53,588 bases of DNA, taken from assembly GCA_905221605.1 (NCBI GenBank), contig CAJNDS010000365.1, positions 102,501 through 156,088 of the forward strand, read 5' to 3'. Below the pieces are notes generated by a model. That model worked only from the letters and a program-made list of their open reading frames with translations. It made no database searches and was not told the origin of the DNA. The position numbers were made by a program, and so were the translations under genes. The number at the start of each line of letters is the position of its first letter. Position 1 is the first letter of the stretch. Source of the stretch: Symbiodinium natans. Taxonomy: Eukaryota; Sar; Dinophyceae; Suessiales; Symbiodiniaceae. Positions 24,444 through 34,410 of this stretch are shown here, one piece after another.

Positions 24444-27442
24444 ATGCTGTTGCTGCCTCTATTCTTGTCCCAAACGCCGACTCTCAACTCCACCCGGCGC
24501 TGGCTCAGGAATGACGTCTTGGTTGCAGGCCCCGCCCTGCGGGATGCAGCAGGGTTTAGGGTTTAGGGTCTAGGGTTTAGGGTTTAGGGTTTAGGGTTTA
24601 GGGTATCTGAACAATCCGTCCAAGAAGCCTCGGCTTAGGACCCTTGAAGCCCTAAACTCTAAACCCAATATGCCTTCAGAAGCCTTGAGAAGCCTCGGAG
24701 TCTCAAGTATCGCATCCTTGGCCTTGATCTTCAACGACTCAAGCCCACAGCCCATGCTTCCCCCCCAAACCCTAAACTAACCCTAAACCCTAAACCTTAA
24801 ACCCTAAACCCTAAACCCTAAACCCTGAACCCTGAACCCTGAACCCTGAAGCCTGAACCCTAAACCCTAAACCCTAAACCCTACACTAAACCCCTGCACC
24901 CTAAAGCCGCGCTTCCCCGAAACCTTATGGAACGATCTTGAAGTCTCACAAGGCATTCACTAAAGCCTAGGACCCGGAGTAGGCCCTTATAACCCTAAAC
25001 CCTAAACCCTAAACCCTAAACCCTAAACCTTTTTTTAGGGTTGGGGTTCCCTTATCCTCCCCTGAAGACCAGAAAGGGTACCCCGGTCATCCCTCGGTTC
25101 CTCCTGGGTCTAGAAGCTCTGAGGCTGACTTGGAGGTTCACGTGCAGTCATGGCAGAAGCACTTTTCAAAAGCACCTACACAAGCCTCTGTGGTGCTTTA
25201 CTGTAACTTTAGATCCTTAGCCTTTTTGGGTTTAATTGGGTTTCTTAATCAGGCAGCTAAAAATTTCATTTATAGCTACCCTACTAAGTGCAGCCAAGAA
25301 GCTGTCCTCCAGCCCTGTGATGAAATGTCGGCGGACGGAAGTTTCCAGTCTTGTGTTCAGGCGTGAAGTTTCAGTACTTCAGGCTTATGCCGCATGATAT
25401 CGCGAGGGCTCGAAATGCCAGCCCTAAACCCTAAACCCTAAACCCTAAACCCTAAACCCTAAACCCTAAACCCTAAACCCTAAGCCCCGTTCTCGGGATT
25501 CCTGTTACAAGACGGGTGTATGGCTGGCATCCCGTGAGGAGGCGTCGATGGGCAGTTGACGATCCACGCTTCTGGGCTTTCCAGTGGTACTTAGCGGTTT
25601 GGGGTTTTGGGGTTTTAGGGTTTTAGGGTTTAGGGTTTAGGGTTTAGGGTTTAGGGTTTAGGGTTTAGGGTTTAGGGTTTAGGGTTTAGGGTTTAGGGTT
25701 TAGGGTTTAGGGGGGAGAGGTCCTGAAGATCCCTATATAACCCCCTCTCAGCCCCAAACCCAAAGCTCTGAGACCCTCAACCCTAACACCCCGTAAAGCC
25801 CTTTCAACCGCACGCCCCTGCAACCCTAAAACCCCAAAGCCCTAAAACCCGCCACATTCTGAAACACAAAGACCTTCAGGCCGCAGGGGCCCCACCAAGA
25901 CAAAAAAGGGGGTAGCGGCTCTGTTTCGGATGTTTGGCCGAAGTTCGGCCGAAGATGCGAAGACACGGAAACCCGAAGACGCAGACGCGAGTCGAATTCC
26001 ACAGGCTTGTCAACAGCATCAACCAAATCGAGAGCCCGAGGCTGCTAATGGGGCCACCCTACACCCTAAACCTTAAACTGTAAACCCGAAATCCGAAGCC
26101 CTAAGCCCCCAAAACCCTACGTAGACCCTAAACCCTCAACCCTAAACCCGAAACCCGAAACCCTAAACCCTAAACCCTAAACCCTAAACCCTAAACCCTA
26201 AACCCCCTTGCGTATCTTCCCGGGCTAAAGCCCAGGCGCTGAGCGACCCCGCCGCCTCCTGGCACCGCCTGGGCCGATTCTGCAAGCCTTCCTCGAGCCG
26301 GCGACCCAGGGAGCGGCTTCTTTCAGGGTTGAGGGTTTGGGGTTTGGGGTTTAGGGTTTAGGGTTTAGGGTTTGGGGTTTACGGTTTGGGGTTTAGGGAT
26401 TCTTCTTTCAGGTTTTTGTTGTTTTGTTTTTTTGAGGACCTTGAAGGGGTCTCGGGTTGAGAGTTTAAAGCCGTTGAGCGATTTGGGTTTGGTTTAGGGT
26501 TTGGGGTTTATAGGGTGGTTCAGGCTAGCATGCCCGGTAGCGCCCGCACATTCCTTGTTCCTTCCCGGAGAACCCCCCCATATTGAAGCTGCGTACCTTT
26601 CTTCCTGGGCAACCGAGTAGTGAGTGTACAGTGTAGAGCTTGCTTTATGGGGTTATTTACGGTTTGGGGGGGGGGGGGGGGGGGGGGGTCGGGGGTCGGC
26701 GGTTTCTTGGAGCACCTACCAATTCCGTACCAACAACATCTAACCACCCGTGGTTTTGGAATTTGGAAGCGTGAAGGGCTGTGAGGTTTGGGATGCAACT
26801 GTTCGGGGTTTCCCTAAACCCTAAACCCTAAACCCTAAACCCTAAACCCTAAACCCTAAACCCTAAACCCTAAACCCTAAACCCTAAACCCTAAACCCTA
26901 AACTCGCTAGCTTCAAAAGGTGTAGAGTCGAGATCCCCCAGAAGAAACTCCCAGATTGCAGAGTTCAGGGTTTAGGGTTTAGGGTTTAGGGTTTAGGGTT
27001 TAGGGTTTAGGAAGAAACTCCCAGATTGCAGAGTTCAGGGTTCAGGGTCCCAACCGAAATCAAAGCTCGTGTCGTCGCCCCTCAACATCCCGCATGAGTC
27101 GCTCACGAGTCCTCACGATTTAGGGGTTTAACGTCCTGCATATCCTTGGGTTCTACAACTTGGACCTGATTTGCCCCGAATTTACTGAACCCTGCGCCCT
27201 GAATCCCAAATATCCAAGCCATCCAGTTCCTAAACCCGAGGCCCTAAACCTTAAGCCCTAAGCCCTAAGCCCTAAACCCTAACCCTAAACCCTAAACCCT
27301 AAACCCTAAACCCTAAACCCTAAACCCTAAACCCTGAACCCTTCGACATGTCCAAGGAGATGCGGCCTTCCCCAACCCCTTGTTCGCCGGGCTGCACTTC
27401 GTTCAAGGCACCGGCCGCCAGGACGCACCTTTAAGAGCTTGA
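24444..27442 (+). CDS. nine-exon gene, ATG to TGA, about 204 aa
   Basis: Exons 24444-24553, 24944-24970, 25114-25194, 25294-25362, 25512-25596, 25880-25911, 26231-26327, 26942-26969 and 27357-27442 join in one frame from ATG to TGA 27440. The N-terminus MLLLPLFLSQTPTLNSTRRW could be a signal peptide. Other samples are SSEADLEVHVQSWQKHFSKA, RVYGWHPVRRRRWAVDDPRF and DAAFPNPLFAGLHFVQGTGR. The Trp/Arg-rich fifth exon faintly recalls DysF-type domains, which I do not claim. Introns are of three kinds: telomere-ended (1, 4, 8), a GA-AG GACCC element (2) and a 99-nt GC-AG element (3). Exon 8 is repeated after the following array. Exons 6 and 7 are the least certain. Confidence 0.52.
24971..25113 (+). 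mobile_element. GACCC-family element interrupted by a CCCTAAA array, copy 4
   Basis: gacccggagtaggccctt matches copies at 4921, 5193 and 7517. About five CCCTAAA units are then inserted before the family sequence resumes with ttttttagggttggggttcc and ends cctgggtctag. It lies between two phase-compatible exons. Confidence 0.75.
25195..25293 (+). mobile_element. GTGCTTTACTG-family element, copy 2 (99 nt, GC-AG)
   Basis: Same boundaries and length class as 12660-12758. Removing it as GC-AG keeps the frame between exons ending TQASV and starting QEAVLQPC. A GT-AG reading 2 nt upstream gives an early stop. Confidence 0.6.
25597..25710. repeat. TTTAGGG array, about 15 copies
   Basis: Starts gtttggggttttggggttttaggg at the donor, then becomes perfect. 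Confidence 0.96.
26660..26695. repeat. poly-G tract
   Basis: About 20 G in a telomere-poor part of intron 7 of the 24444-27442 model. Confidence 0.9.
26811..26903. repeat. CCCTAAA array, about 13 copies
   Basis: 3' part of intron 7. The acceptor atcccccag follows 38 nt later. Confidence 0.95.
26941..27040. repeat. 30-bp direct repeats flanking a TTTAGGG array
   Basis: gaagaaactcccagattgca plus gagttcaggg is present at 26941-26970 and again at 27011-27040, with 40 nt of TTTAGGG between. The repeated segment is the proposed exon 8 of the 24444-27442 model. Confidence 0.85.
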
Positions 27443-27946
27443 CAGAATTGTGAAGCTCAGAATGCGGTTTAGGGTTCAGGGTTTAGGGCTTAGGGCTTAG
27501 GGCTTAGGGCTTAGGGCTTAGGGTTTACAGGGTTTAGGGTTTAGGGACCCCAACAGCCCAATCCCCAAGCCCCAAACCCTAAACCCTGAACCCCAGAACC
27601 TCAAACCCCAAGCCTCCTCACTCCCAACCTCCATGCGCTCCACGTAAAGGTAGAAACCTTCTTGGCATCGGGGGTGTTAAAAATCGAGCCAGGCCCGAAA
27701 AACGAAGCCCCAAGCCCTGAAGCACCCGAATCCCCAGCCCTAAGGCCAACCCTATAAACCCTATAAGCCCACTAAACGCCTACAAACTGCATGAACCTAT
27801 AAATCCTTATCAACCCTTATTAATTAACGCTCCTTCACCCTTAGTAAACCTTATAAACTCCCCGCAAACCCTTTCAACCCCACAAACCCCAACTCATCTT
27901 AAGTAGGGCTCCCACCCGAAGAGGGAGCGACTGAGGTGGCACCCAG
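27443..27946. other. intergenic or intron, degenerate telomeric repeats
   Basis: TTTAGGG/ttaggg-cttaggg array at 27463-27545, then decayed CCC.AAA units. An ATG at 27633 followed by GTAAAG could be a first exon of the next gene (MRS), which is weak. Confidence 0.4.
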
Positions 27947-29882
27947 GTGCTGGTTGCTGCCAGGAGCCTGAACACCGCGCAGCTACTCGACGTGGCCCCC
28001 CGCCTCAGGTCTACGAGGGAGGCTTTTAGGGTTGGAGGCTTCATAGAGTTTAGGGTTTAGGGTTTAATTAGGGTTTTGGGTTTTGGGTTTTCGGTTTAGG
28101 TCTGTAAGGCTTTGGGGTTGTTAGGTCTCGGTACGCGGGGGGGGGGGGGGGGGGGGGGGGGGCGCTTCGGAGCATAGTCACCCAAGCTCGGGTCTCGCTT
28201 TCTTTTCTTTGGTCCCAAGTCGAGCCTTTAGGGTTCAGGGTCTAGGGTTTAGGGTTTAGGATTTAGGGTTTAGGATGTGCTTTAAAGGAGTTTCGGCCTT
28301 AGGTTCAAGATGGCCTAGCTTTAGGGTTTTGAGGGAGCACTGACTGCCCCCCAAAAAAAACCCAGAGGCCCCGATACCGTCAACCCTGAACCCTGAACCC
28401 TGAACCCTAAACCCTAAACCCTAAACCCTAAACCCTAAACCCTAAACCCTAAACCCTAAACCCTAAACCCTAAACCCTAAGCAACCCTTAGGCCCCTAAA
28501 CCCTTGTCTTGGGTTGAGGTTTTTAGGGTTCCGGAACTATCTAAGGTCGGAACCATGGGCCCTTAGTATGGTACCTTACCCTTGTCTACGAAAATCCGGA
28601 AGCACGGGCGCGTGCTATGCATACTGTATGTAAGGGTGATGTAACAGGGGACCCAAATCAAGGGGCCATCCTTGGAACCCTAGAGAATCCCCCTAAACCC
28701 TGAACCCTGAACCCTGAACCCTAAGCCCTAAGCCCTAAGCCCTAAGCCCTAAGCCCTAAGCCCTAAGCCCTAAACCCTAAACCCTAAACCCCAAACCCTA
28801 AACCCTAAACCCTAAACCCAAACTAAAGCTTTCGAATCTTTCGGCCCCAGGTGAAGGGCGCCGTGGTGGAGAGCCGCACCGTTGGCTCGCAGGATCTGGT
28901 TGCCTGCGAGCCTTTGGGCGAGCATGGGCTGCTCATGAACGCGGCTCGGGTCTAGTAAGGTTTAGGGTTTAGGGTTTAGGGTTTAGGGTTTAGGGTTTAG
29001 GGTTTAGGGTTTAGGGTTTAGAGTTTCGGGTTTAGGGTTTAGGGTTTAGGGTTTTAGGCGTTTCGGGCTTAGAATTTAGGGTTCAGAGTTCCCTAAACCC
29101 TTCACCCCGAAGACTCAAAGCAGCACAGGATCTAGGGTTTGGGCGTGGTAACTTCTTCCCCCTTGAGGGGCCGAAAAGTTTGGGAGTTTCAAAGTTGAAG
29201 TTGCAGAATGAATACTCAGTCCCCTCATGCGTTTTGACTTTGGATCTTTTCGGTGGATTTGGGGGAGGGGGGGGGGGGGTTGGTCCTTGGGCATATAGGG
29301 TTTATGTAGGGTTTGTCTAGGGTTTATATAGGGTTTATATAGGGTTTATATAGGATTTTGGGACTTTAGGGTTTTCGGGTTTTAGGGGTTCAGGGGCTTT
29401 GGGGTTTCGGGTTCAGGTTCCCAGTTCCTGCAAGCTGCCGAAAGCCTTTTTTTGTGAATCGCGGAGCCCTAAGCCCTACGACCCCTAAAACTTTAAACCC
29501 CCGAATGAAACCCTCGAACCTGCACGACGCTCAAGAACCCAAAGCCGTGACGATCCCAAAGCCCTAAACCCTGAAACCCTAAACCTTAAATTCTAAACCC
29601 GAAACCGTAAACCTTAAAATTTGAACCCTAAACCCGAAACCCTACACCCTAAACCCTAAAACCTAAACCAGCCTTAACCCATCCTACCCCTGCCCGCCTG
29701 GAGCAAGAGGCGGAGGGCATGGTTCGCCTCTGGGATGCTCGTGCGCCCGACCTCGTGCCCAGACCCCATTGGGGAGTATGACTGCAAACCCTAAACCCTA
29801 AACCCTAAACCCTAAACCCAAAACCCCAAACCCTAAACCCTAAAGCCTAGAGCCTGAGCCACTGCGGAGAGTGCCACCCTGA
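27947..29882 (+). CDS. four-exon gene segment, stop TGA
   Basis: Exons 27947-28030, 28851-28949, 29704-29775 and 29859-29882, all phase 0. Samples are VLVAARSLNTAQLLDVAPRL, VKGAVVESRTVGSQDLVACE and EGMVRLWDARAPDLVPRPHW, then PLRRVPP and TGA. Acceptors are ggcacccag, ttcggccccag, cgcctggag and agcctgag. Donors are GTTGGA, GTCTAG before a TTTAGGG array, and GTATGA. The VRLWDAR string resembles a WD40 strand, but one blade fragment is not enough to assign the family. Confidence 0.5.
28031..28690. other. intron 1 of the 27947-29882 model
   Basis: G24 tract at 28138-28161, TTTAGGG variants at 28225-28275, and a CCCTAAA array at 28400-28480 preceded by three ccctgaa units. The unique remainder has no exon I can support. 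Confidence 0.5.
28720..28765. repeat. CCCTAAG variant block
   Basis: Seven consecutive ccctaag units inside a CCCTAAA array. They form a homogenised variant, unlike scattered point mutations. Confidence 0.9.
29056..29640. other. intron 2 of the 27947-29882 model
   Basis: Includes a G13 tract near 29265 and five gggtttatata-type units at 29294-29354 (11-mer telomere variant). C-rich decayed telomeric units follow. Confidence 0.5.
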
Positions 29883-29985
29883 GTAAACCACCCAACCTCG
29901 TCTGGCCTCTTGGTGTCCCGAAGTCCGGAAGGTCTAGAACCTTTCAGAAACCTTAGGGTTTAGGGTTTAGGGTTTGGGATTTAGG

Positions 29986-30073
29986 TACCCTTTCTTCTGG
30001 TTATGGGTTCCCTTAGAATTTGACCAACCCAAAAAGGGTGCCCTTATCATAATATGGCTGCTGGGCTGCCAAG
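29986..30073 (+). mobile_element. TGGTAGCCC-family element, left end replaced by telomeric repeat
   Basis: The family core (aaaaagggtgcccttatcat, atatggctgctgggctgccaag) is intact on the right. The left TIR is missing and a TTTAGGG array abuts ggtaccc. Confidence 0.6.
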
Positions 30074-30543
30074 CCTTTCACAAACCTTAGGGGCTGGGTG
30101 GTTAACCTTTAGCCTTTTTGGTCATGTATATTTTCCTATTACGACAAAACGGTTCACCTTTTTTGGGCTAAGGAATTTAGCCCCTCAGAAACGATCTCAG
30201 CTATCTGACAACCTCTGCAACGCCTTAGCTTCCAGAGTTCGAGGGGGTTAGGGCTTAGGATTTAGGGTTTAGGGTTTAGGGTACCACCTGTCGGATGCAA
30301 GCCATCTGCCCCTTTGGCGAGAAGGTGACGCGAGACAGTTCCGGGTTTTTTCGAGCACCGAGTACTAGGGTTGTGTGATACGGTATGACTTCGTTTTCTT
30401 TAAAGTACGAAATCACTATCTTTTGTATTGGTATTATCTTCTAATTAGTATCACATCCTTACATCACTAATTGCATGATTGTATGATTATTGTGGTGGGC
30501 GATTTTTTCCGATTGCCACGCGGCCGCGTTTGTCAAGTCAGCC
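30074..30543. other. AT-rich upstream region
   Basis: 30360-30500 is rich in T and A (ttttgtattggtattatctt, catgattgtatgattattgt) and lacks telomeric arrays after 30282. It could be the 5' region of the gene starting at 30544. No promoter motif is identifiable with confidence. Confidence 0.4.
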
Positions 30544-30907
30544 ATGGCGCCGCAGAATCTACTGGCGGGTGAGCACTTCTGTCTATAAGGTCGGAGCTCT
30601 ACATGGGTGGCTGTACTTACATGAGGCCAGAAAGATGTACAGGAGGTTGCCAAACCCTAAACCCTAAACCCTAAACCCTAAACCCTAAACCCTAAACCCT
30701 AAACCCTAAACCCTAAACCCTAAACCCTAAACCCTAAACCCTAAACCCTAAACCCTAAACCCTAAACCCTAAACCCTAAACCCGACCCCTCCAAGAGCCA
30801 CTGAGGTGCATCTTGCAAACCTCGCCCTCACGGCCGCGGAATGCAAAGACGGGCCGCATCTCAGCGTGAATGCCTCCCGGCCGCAACTGTGGGATGTCCT
30901 GCAATAG
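30544..30907 (+). CDS. two-exon small gene, ATG to TAG, 44 aa
   Basis: Exon 1 30544-30568 starts gccATGGc and encodes MAPQNLLA up to GTGAGC, a strong donor. Exon 2 30798-30907 follows an 18-copy CCCTAAA array and acceptor ccaagag, and encodes TEVHLANLALTAAECKDGPH and more, stopping at TAG 30905. Only the intron's 3' end is telomeric. A TTTAGGG array follows the stop directly as gatttaggg, one base short of the usual donor, so the frame may once have continued. Confidence 0.45.
30655..30783. repeat. CCCTAAA array, 18 copies
   Basis: Perfect array in the 3' half of the intron 30569-30797. Confidence 0.97.
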
Positions 30908-31235
30908 GATTTAGGGTTTAGGGTTTAGGGTTTAGGGTTCAGGGTTTAGGGTTTAGGGTTTAGGGTGTAGGGTGTAGGGCGTAGGGTGTAGGGTTTAGCT
31001 TCTGTTTGTTGAGGGCTTAAGGCTTGGGGTGTAGGGTTTGATCTTTCTTGGGGAGCTTACGAAGGGCCCGCCCTAAAACCCTAGACGCTCAAATGCCTAG
31101 AACTCTGAAGCCCCAAACCTGAAAACCTGAGACCCTAGAACCCTGAACCACTTACCCTGATGAAGCTCTAAACCCTCAATCCTCAACCCTACACTTTACA
31201 CCCGAAACCCTAAACCCTAAACCCTAAACCCCTAA

Positions 31236-31366
31236 ACCCTAAACCCCTAAGCCCTAAACCCCTAAACCCCTAAACCCCTAAACCCCTAAACCCCTAAACC
31301 CCTAAACCCCTAAACCCCTAAACCCCTAAACCCCTAAACCCCTAAACCCCTAAACCCCTAAACCTA
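31236..31366. repeat. CCCCTAAA 8-mer variant array
   Basis: About 14 consecutive cccctaaa units, one base longer than the standard repeat and highly uniform. Confidence 0.95.
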
Positions 31367-31389
31367 AACCCTCTACCCTTTTTGCTTAG

Positions 31390-31479
31390 AGGTCGGGGAT
31401 CCTGCGGCCGCAATCCTGAGCAACTCAACACTTCGGTGGGTGGACCTGCGAGCCGGGCGTGTTTCAGAGGTGGCAGTCG
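31390..31479 (+). CDS. candidate exon
   Basis: Acceptor ctttttgcttag, donor G|GTTTAGGG. The frame VGDPAAAILSNSTLRWVDLR continues AGRVSEVAV. The spacing of Leu residues recalls a leucine-rich repeat, but one unit is not diagnostic. Confidence 0.5.
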
Positions 31480-31629
31480 GTTTAGGGTTTAGGGTGTCGG
31501 ATTTTTTTAGGGTTCAGGGTTTCGGGTTTAGGGGTTCAGGGTTCAGGGGTTTAGGGGTTCAGGGTTTAGGGTTTAGGGGTTCAGGGGTTCAGGGTTTAGG
31601 GATAGGGGGTTTAGAGGTTTAGGGCGGGG

Positions 31630-32240
31630 TTTTGGTGTTTTGGGCTTAGGCCTAGGCCTGTTTAGGACTGTAGGGTTTTGGAAGGGGGGTTTTGGTACTC
31701 AGGCTCCGCCCTAAACCCTGGGAAAGCCCCTCAAATGTGAACAGACGGCCCCACCAGGGCTAAGGCCATACTCGTGCTGAGAGAGTATAGGACCTAGCTC
31801 CAAAAACCTGGACCCTAATCTGGGGCTTTCCTAGGAGTGGAGGGCTTAAAGTGTTTAGGATCTATAGGGTGGGAACCCAAATCTCTAAACCCAGAAACTT
31901 ATACCCCCGTCCCTTAACCCTGAGCCTCTATAAACCCTAAACGCCAGACTACAAAGTAATAGGGTTTAGGGTTTAAAGAAAAACTTTTTCGACTTCCATC
32001 CCATCCGGCCCCGAGGGATCCGTTTGGAGTACGGATTTGGGGTTTGGGGTTAGTTATTTGGATTTTTAGGGATTAGGGTTCAGGGTTTCAGGGATTAGGG
32101 TTTAGGGTTTAGAGTTTGAGTTGTATGATAAAGAGTTGGTGCCAAACGCCCTCTTTAGCATGGTATTCTTGTCTCGCTTCGGGTTTAGGGCTTATGTTTA
32201 CCCTAAAATCTCTTGCCCTAAGCCCTAAACCGTAAGCCCT
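31630..32240. other. spacer with scattered telomeric fragments
   Basis: Mixed unique sequence and gggtttaggg pieces. One short open stretch after gggaaag at 31727 has no clear donor. Confidence 0.45.
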
Positions 32241-32250
32241 TAGCCCCTAA

Positions 32251-32460
32251 CCCCCCCCCCCCCCCCCCCAAAAAAAAAAAACACATGCATAATCATAATA
32301 ATAATAACCACCATCATCGCCATCACATACATCATAATAAAAATAGTAGTAATAATAATGATAATAATAATAACAATAATCATCATCATCATCATCATCA
32401 TCAGAATAATAATCATAATCGTAATAATAGCACTAATAATAGTAGTAATAATAATCATAA
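32251..32460. repeat. C(n)A(n) composite followed by AAT/ATC microsatellite
   Basis: C19 then A12, then (aat)n, (atc)n and mixed trinucleotides. Asn/His-rich or Met/Ile-rich open frames on both strands are artefacts of the repeat. Confidence 0.95.
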
Positions 32461-32526
32461 AGCCCTAAACCCGACTCGCTTCGGAACTTCGGACCGCCCG
32501 TCACGCTGTGAGAAGCCGAAAGCCCT

Positions 32527-32627
32527 AAACCCTAAACCCTAAACCCTAGACCCTAGACCCTAAACCCTAAACCCTAAACCCTAAACCCTAAACCCTAAAC
32601 CCTAAACCCTAAACCCTAAACCCTAAA
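32527..32627. repeat. CCCTAAA array, about 14 copies
   Basis: Precedes acceptor cggcctccag of exon 32648. Confidence 0.96.
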
Positions 32628-32647
32628 CCCCTCATCACGGCCTCCAG

Positions 32648-33183
32648 AGTCGAAAGGTGTGCCCCGCCGCGCTGTGGCCAGAGATCTTCCGCGAGGTGCG
32701 TGGCCGAAAGGGTTACCCTAAACCCTAAACCCTAAACCCTAAACCCTAAACCCTAAACCCTAAACCCTAAACCCTAAACCCTAAACCCTAAACCCTAAAC
32801 CCTAAACCCCCCAAAATTCCGAAACCCCTAAACACCCAGCAAGGCGGGACCCGCCCGCCTGGTGATGGCACCTTGGTGGCCCAGTAGAACCCTTTTAACC
32901 TTTTTTTGCTTCTGGGTTACCTTAAACCCTAAACCCTAAACCCTAAACCCTAAACCCTAAACCCTAAACCCTAAACCCTAAACCCTAAACCCTAAACCCT
33001 AAACCCTAAACCCTAAACCCTAAACCCTAAACCCTAAACCCTAAACCCTAAACCCTAAACCCTACACGGTTGCTGGGCTACCAAGGCACGGCGGGGCCTC
33101 GTCGCAGCCTGGTTTGACTCGCCCACGCTGCCGATCGGATGCTGCTCGACAAGCACCCCCCCCCCCCCCCCAAAAAAAAAAAG
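32648..33183 (+). CDS. three-exon gene segment split by a telomere-filled introner
   Basis: Exons 32648-32695 (SRKVCPAALWPEIFRE, donor GTGCGT), 32840-32875 and 33086 to about 33183 join in phase 0. The second intron (32876-33085) is a TGGTAGCCC element filled with about 18 CCCTAAA units. The last exon encodes ARRGLVAAWFDSPTLPIGCC and then runs into a C15A11 tract before GTTTTGGG, so its 3' boundary is doubtful. Confidence 0.42.
32876..33085 (+). mobile_element. TGGTAGCCC-family element filled with CCCTAAA array
   Basis: Left cttggtggcccagtagaaccc, right ggttgctgggctaccaag, with a near-perfect array at 32924-33063 between. GT and AG sit inside the TIRs. Confidence 0.7.
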
Positions 33184-33867
33184 GTTTTGGGTTCAGGGTT
33201 TAGGGTGTAGGGTTTTGGGTTTAGGGTTTCGGGTTGAGGGTTTAACTAAACCTAAAGCCTAAAGCCCAAACCCTAACCCCTAAACCTGAACACTAAACCC
33301 CTGTCCTTACTGGAAGGGGGAGGGGATTCATCTCAGTTCCCTAAACCCTAAAGCCAGGAACCCCAGCCCCCCAAACTTGAACACGAAAACTCCCCTTCAA
33401 CCCTGAACCCCCCTCCCCAAACCATAAACCCTAAAACCTCCTTCCCTTCCCCTGCAATTACACCCTAAACCCTCAACCCTAAACCCCAAGGCCCTGTACT
33501 CCGAACCCACGAAAAACACGAAAAAGCAGCCGAGGCTATTTCGGTGCTGGGCCCTCCCTGGCGCCCATGAATCTAGACAGAGAGTGGGGTCCATATTTTT
33601 TTATTGTTAGTCTTCTTGTGATTATTGTTATTCTTCTTATTACCATTAGTACTATTATACGATTATTATTGGTTCTTTTAGACAGTTCTTGAGCACACGC
33701 TTTGAAAGTGTTTGGTTTCATCAACTCGGTTCTGTTTTTTGTTGTGCAGTTTTTTTTGTTTCATCGTTTCAGCTGGTTCTATGTCATCCCTCTACCCTAA
33801 ACTCTAAACCCTAAGTGTAAAGGGGCTTTGAGGGCTTGAACTTGGCGATAAGGAATGCTGACTTCAG
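33184..33867. other. spacer, telomeric variants then AT-rich
   Basis: TTTAGGG variants to 33240, decayed CCC units to 33490, then T-rich and ATT-repeat sequence 33595-33780. No supported exon. Confidence 0.5.
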
Positions 33868-33990
33868 CAACGCCGCCGTCACAGTTTCCAGCGTTCCACT
33901 TGGGGGAGGCGAAGCTCCCCAAACCCTAAACCCTAAACCCTAGCCCTAAACCCTAAACCCTAAACCCTAAACCGAGAGCCGGGGCATCTG
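33868..33990 (+). CDS. two candidate exons
   Basis: 33868-33908 (acceptor gctgacttcag, NAAVTVSSVPLGG, GC donor) and 33977-33990 (14 nt, after cctaaaccgag, ending TG|GTTTTAGGG). Phase-compatible but very short. Confidence 0.3.
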
Positions 33991-34267
33991 GTTTTAGGGG
34001 GCTCTGAAACTCGGGGCTTAGGGTTCCAGAATGTTCTTGGGTTTTTTAGGGTTTCGGTTTGGGGTTTTAGGGTTTGGGTCTAGGATGCAGGTTGTTATGG
34101 TTCGGAGGGCTGGCGTTTGCTGTTTATATGATGGCTCTGCATGCAGCACTTCGTGAATGGTCCTTCTGCGTACTTTTGCGCGTGAAAAATCACCTAGTTT
34201 CGGGGCTAAGGGTTTGGGGTTTAGGTGCGTCTCATCTCTGACACCCCTTTGTCCGCCCGACTTGCAG

Positions 34268-34410
34268 GGCCGACAGTAAGGAAACCGGGCCGCAGAAGCC
34301 GCACAGACGCAGACACAACTCGGAGACAAAAGCAAGAACAGATGGAAACACACACACGCCCTAGACCCCAAGTCCTATACCAAAAGAAGCAACGAGCCTT
34401 GGCAAGCTGA
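34268..34410 (+). CDS. candidate terminal exon, basic
   Basis: Acceptor cgacttgcag. The frame contains PTVRKPGRRSRTDADTTRRQ and VLYQKKQRALAS, then TGA. Highly basic, no family. The minus strand also has long frames (34018-34371), but those lack splice support. Confidence 0.4.

Noticed and set aside
32240-32542. Asn/His-rich and Met/Ile-rich proteins
   Set aside because: Translation of an AAT/ATC microsatellite.
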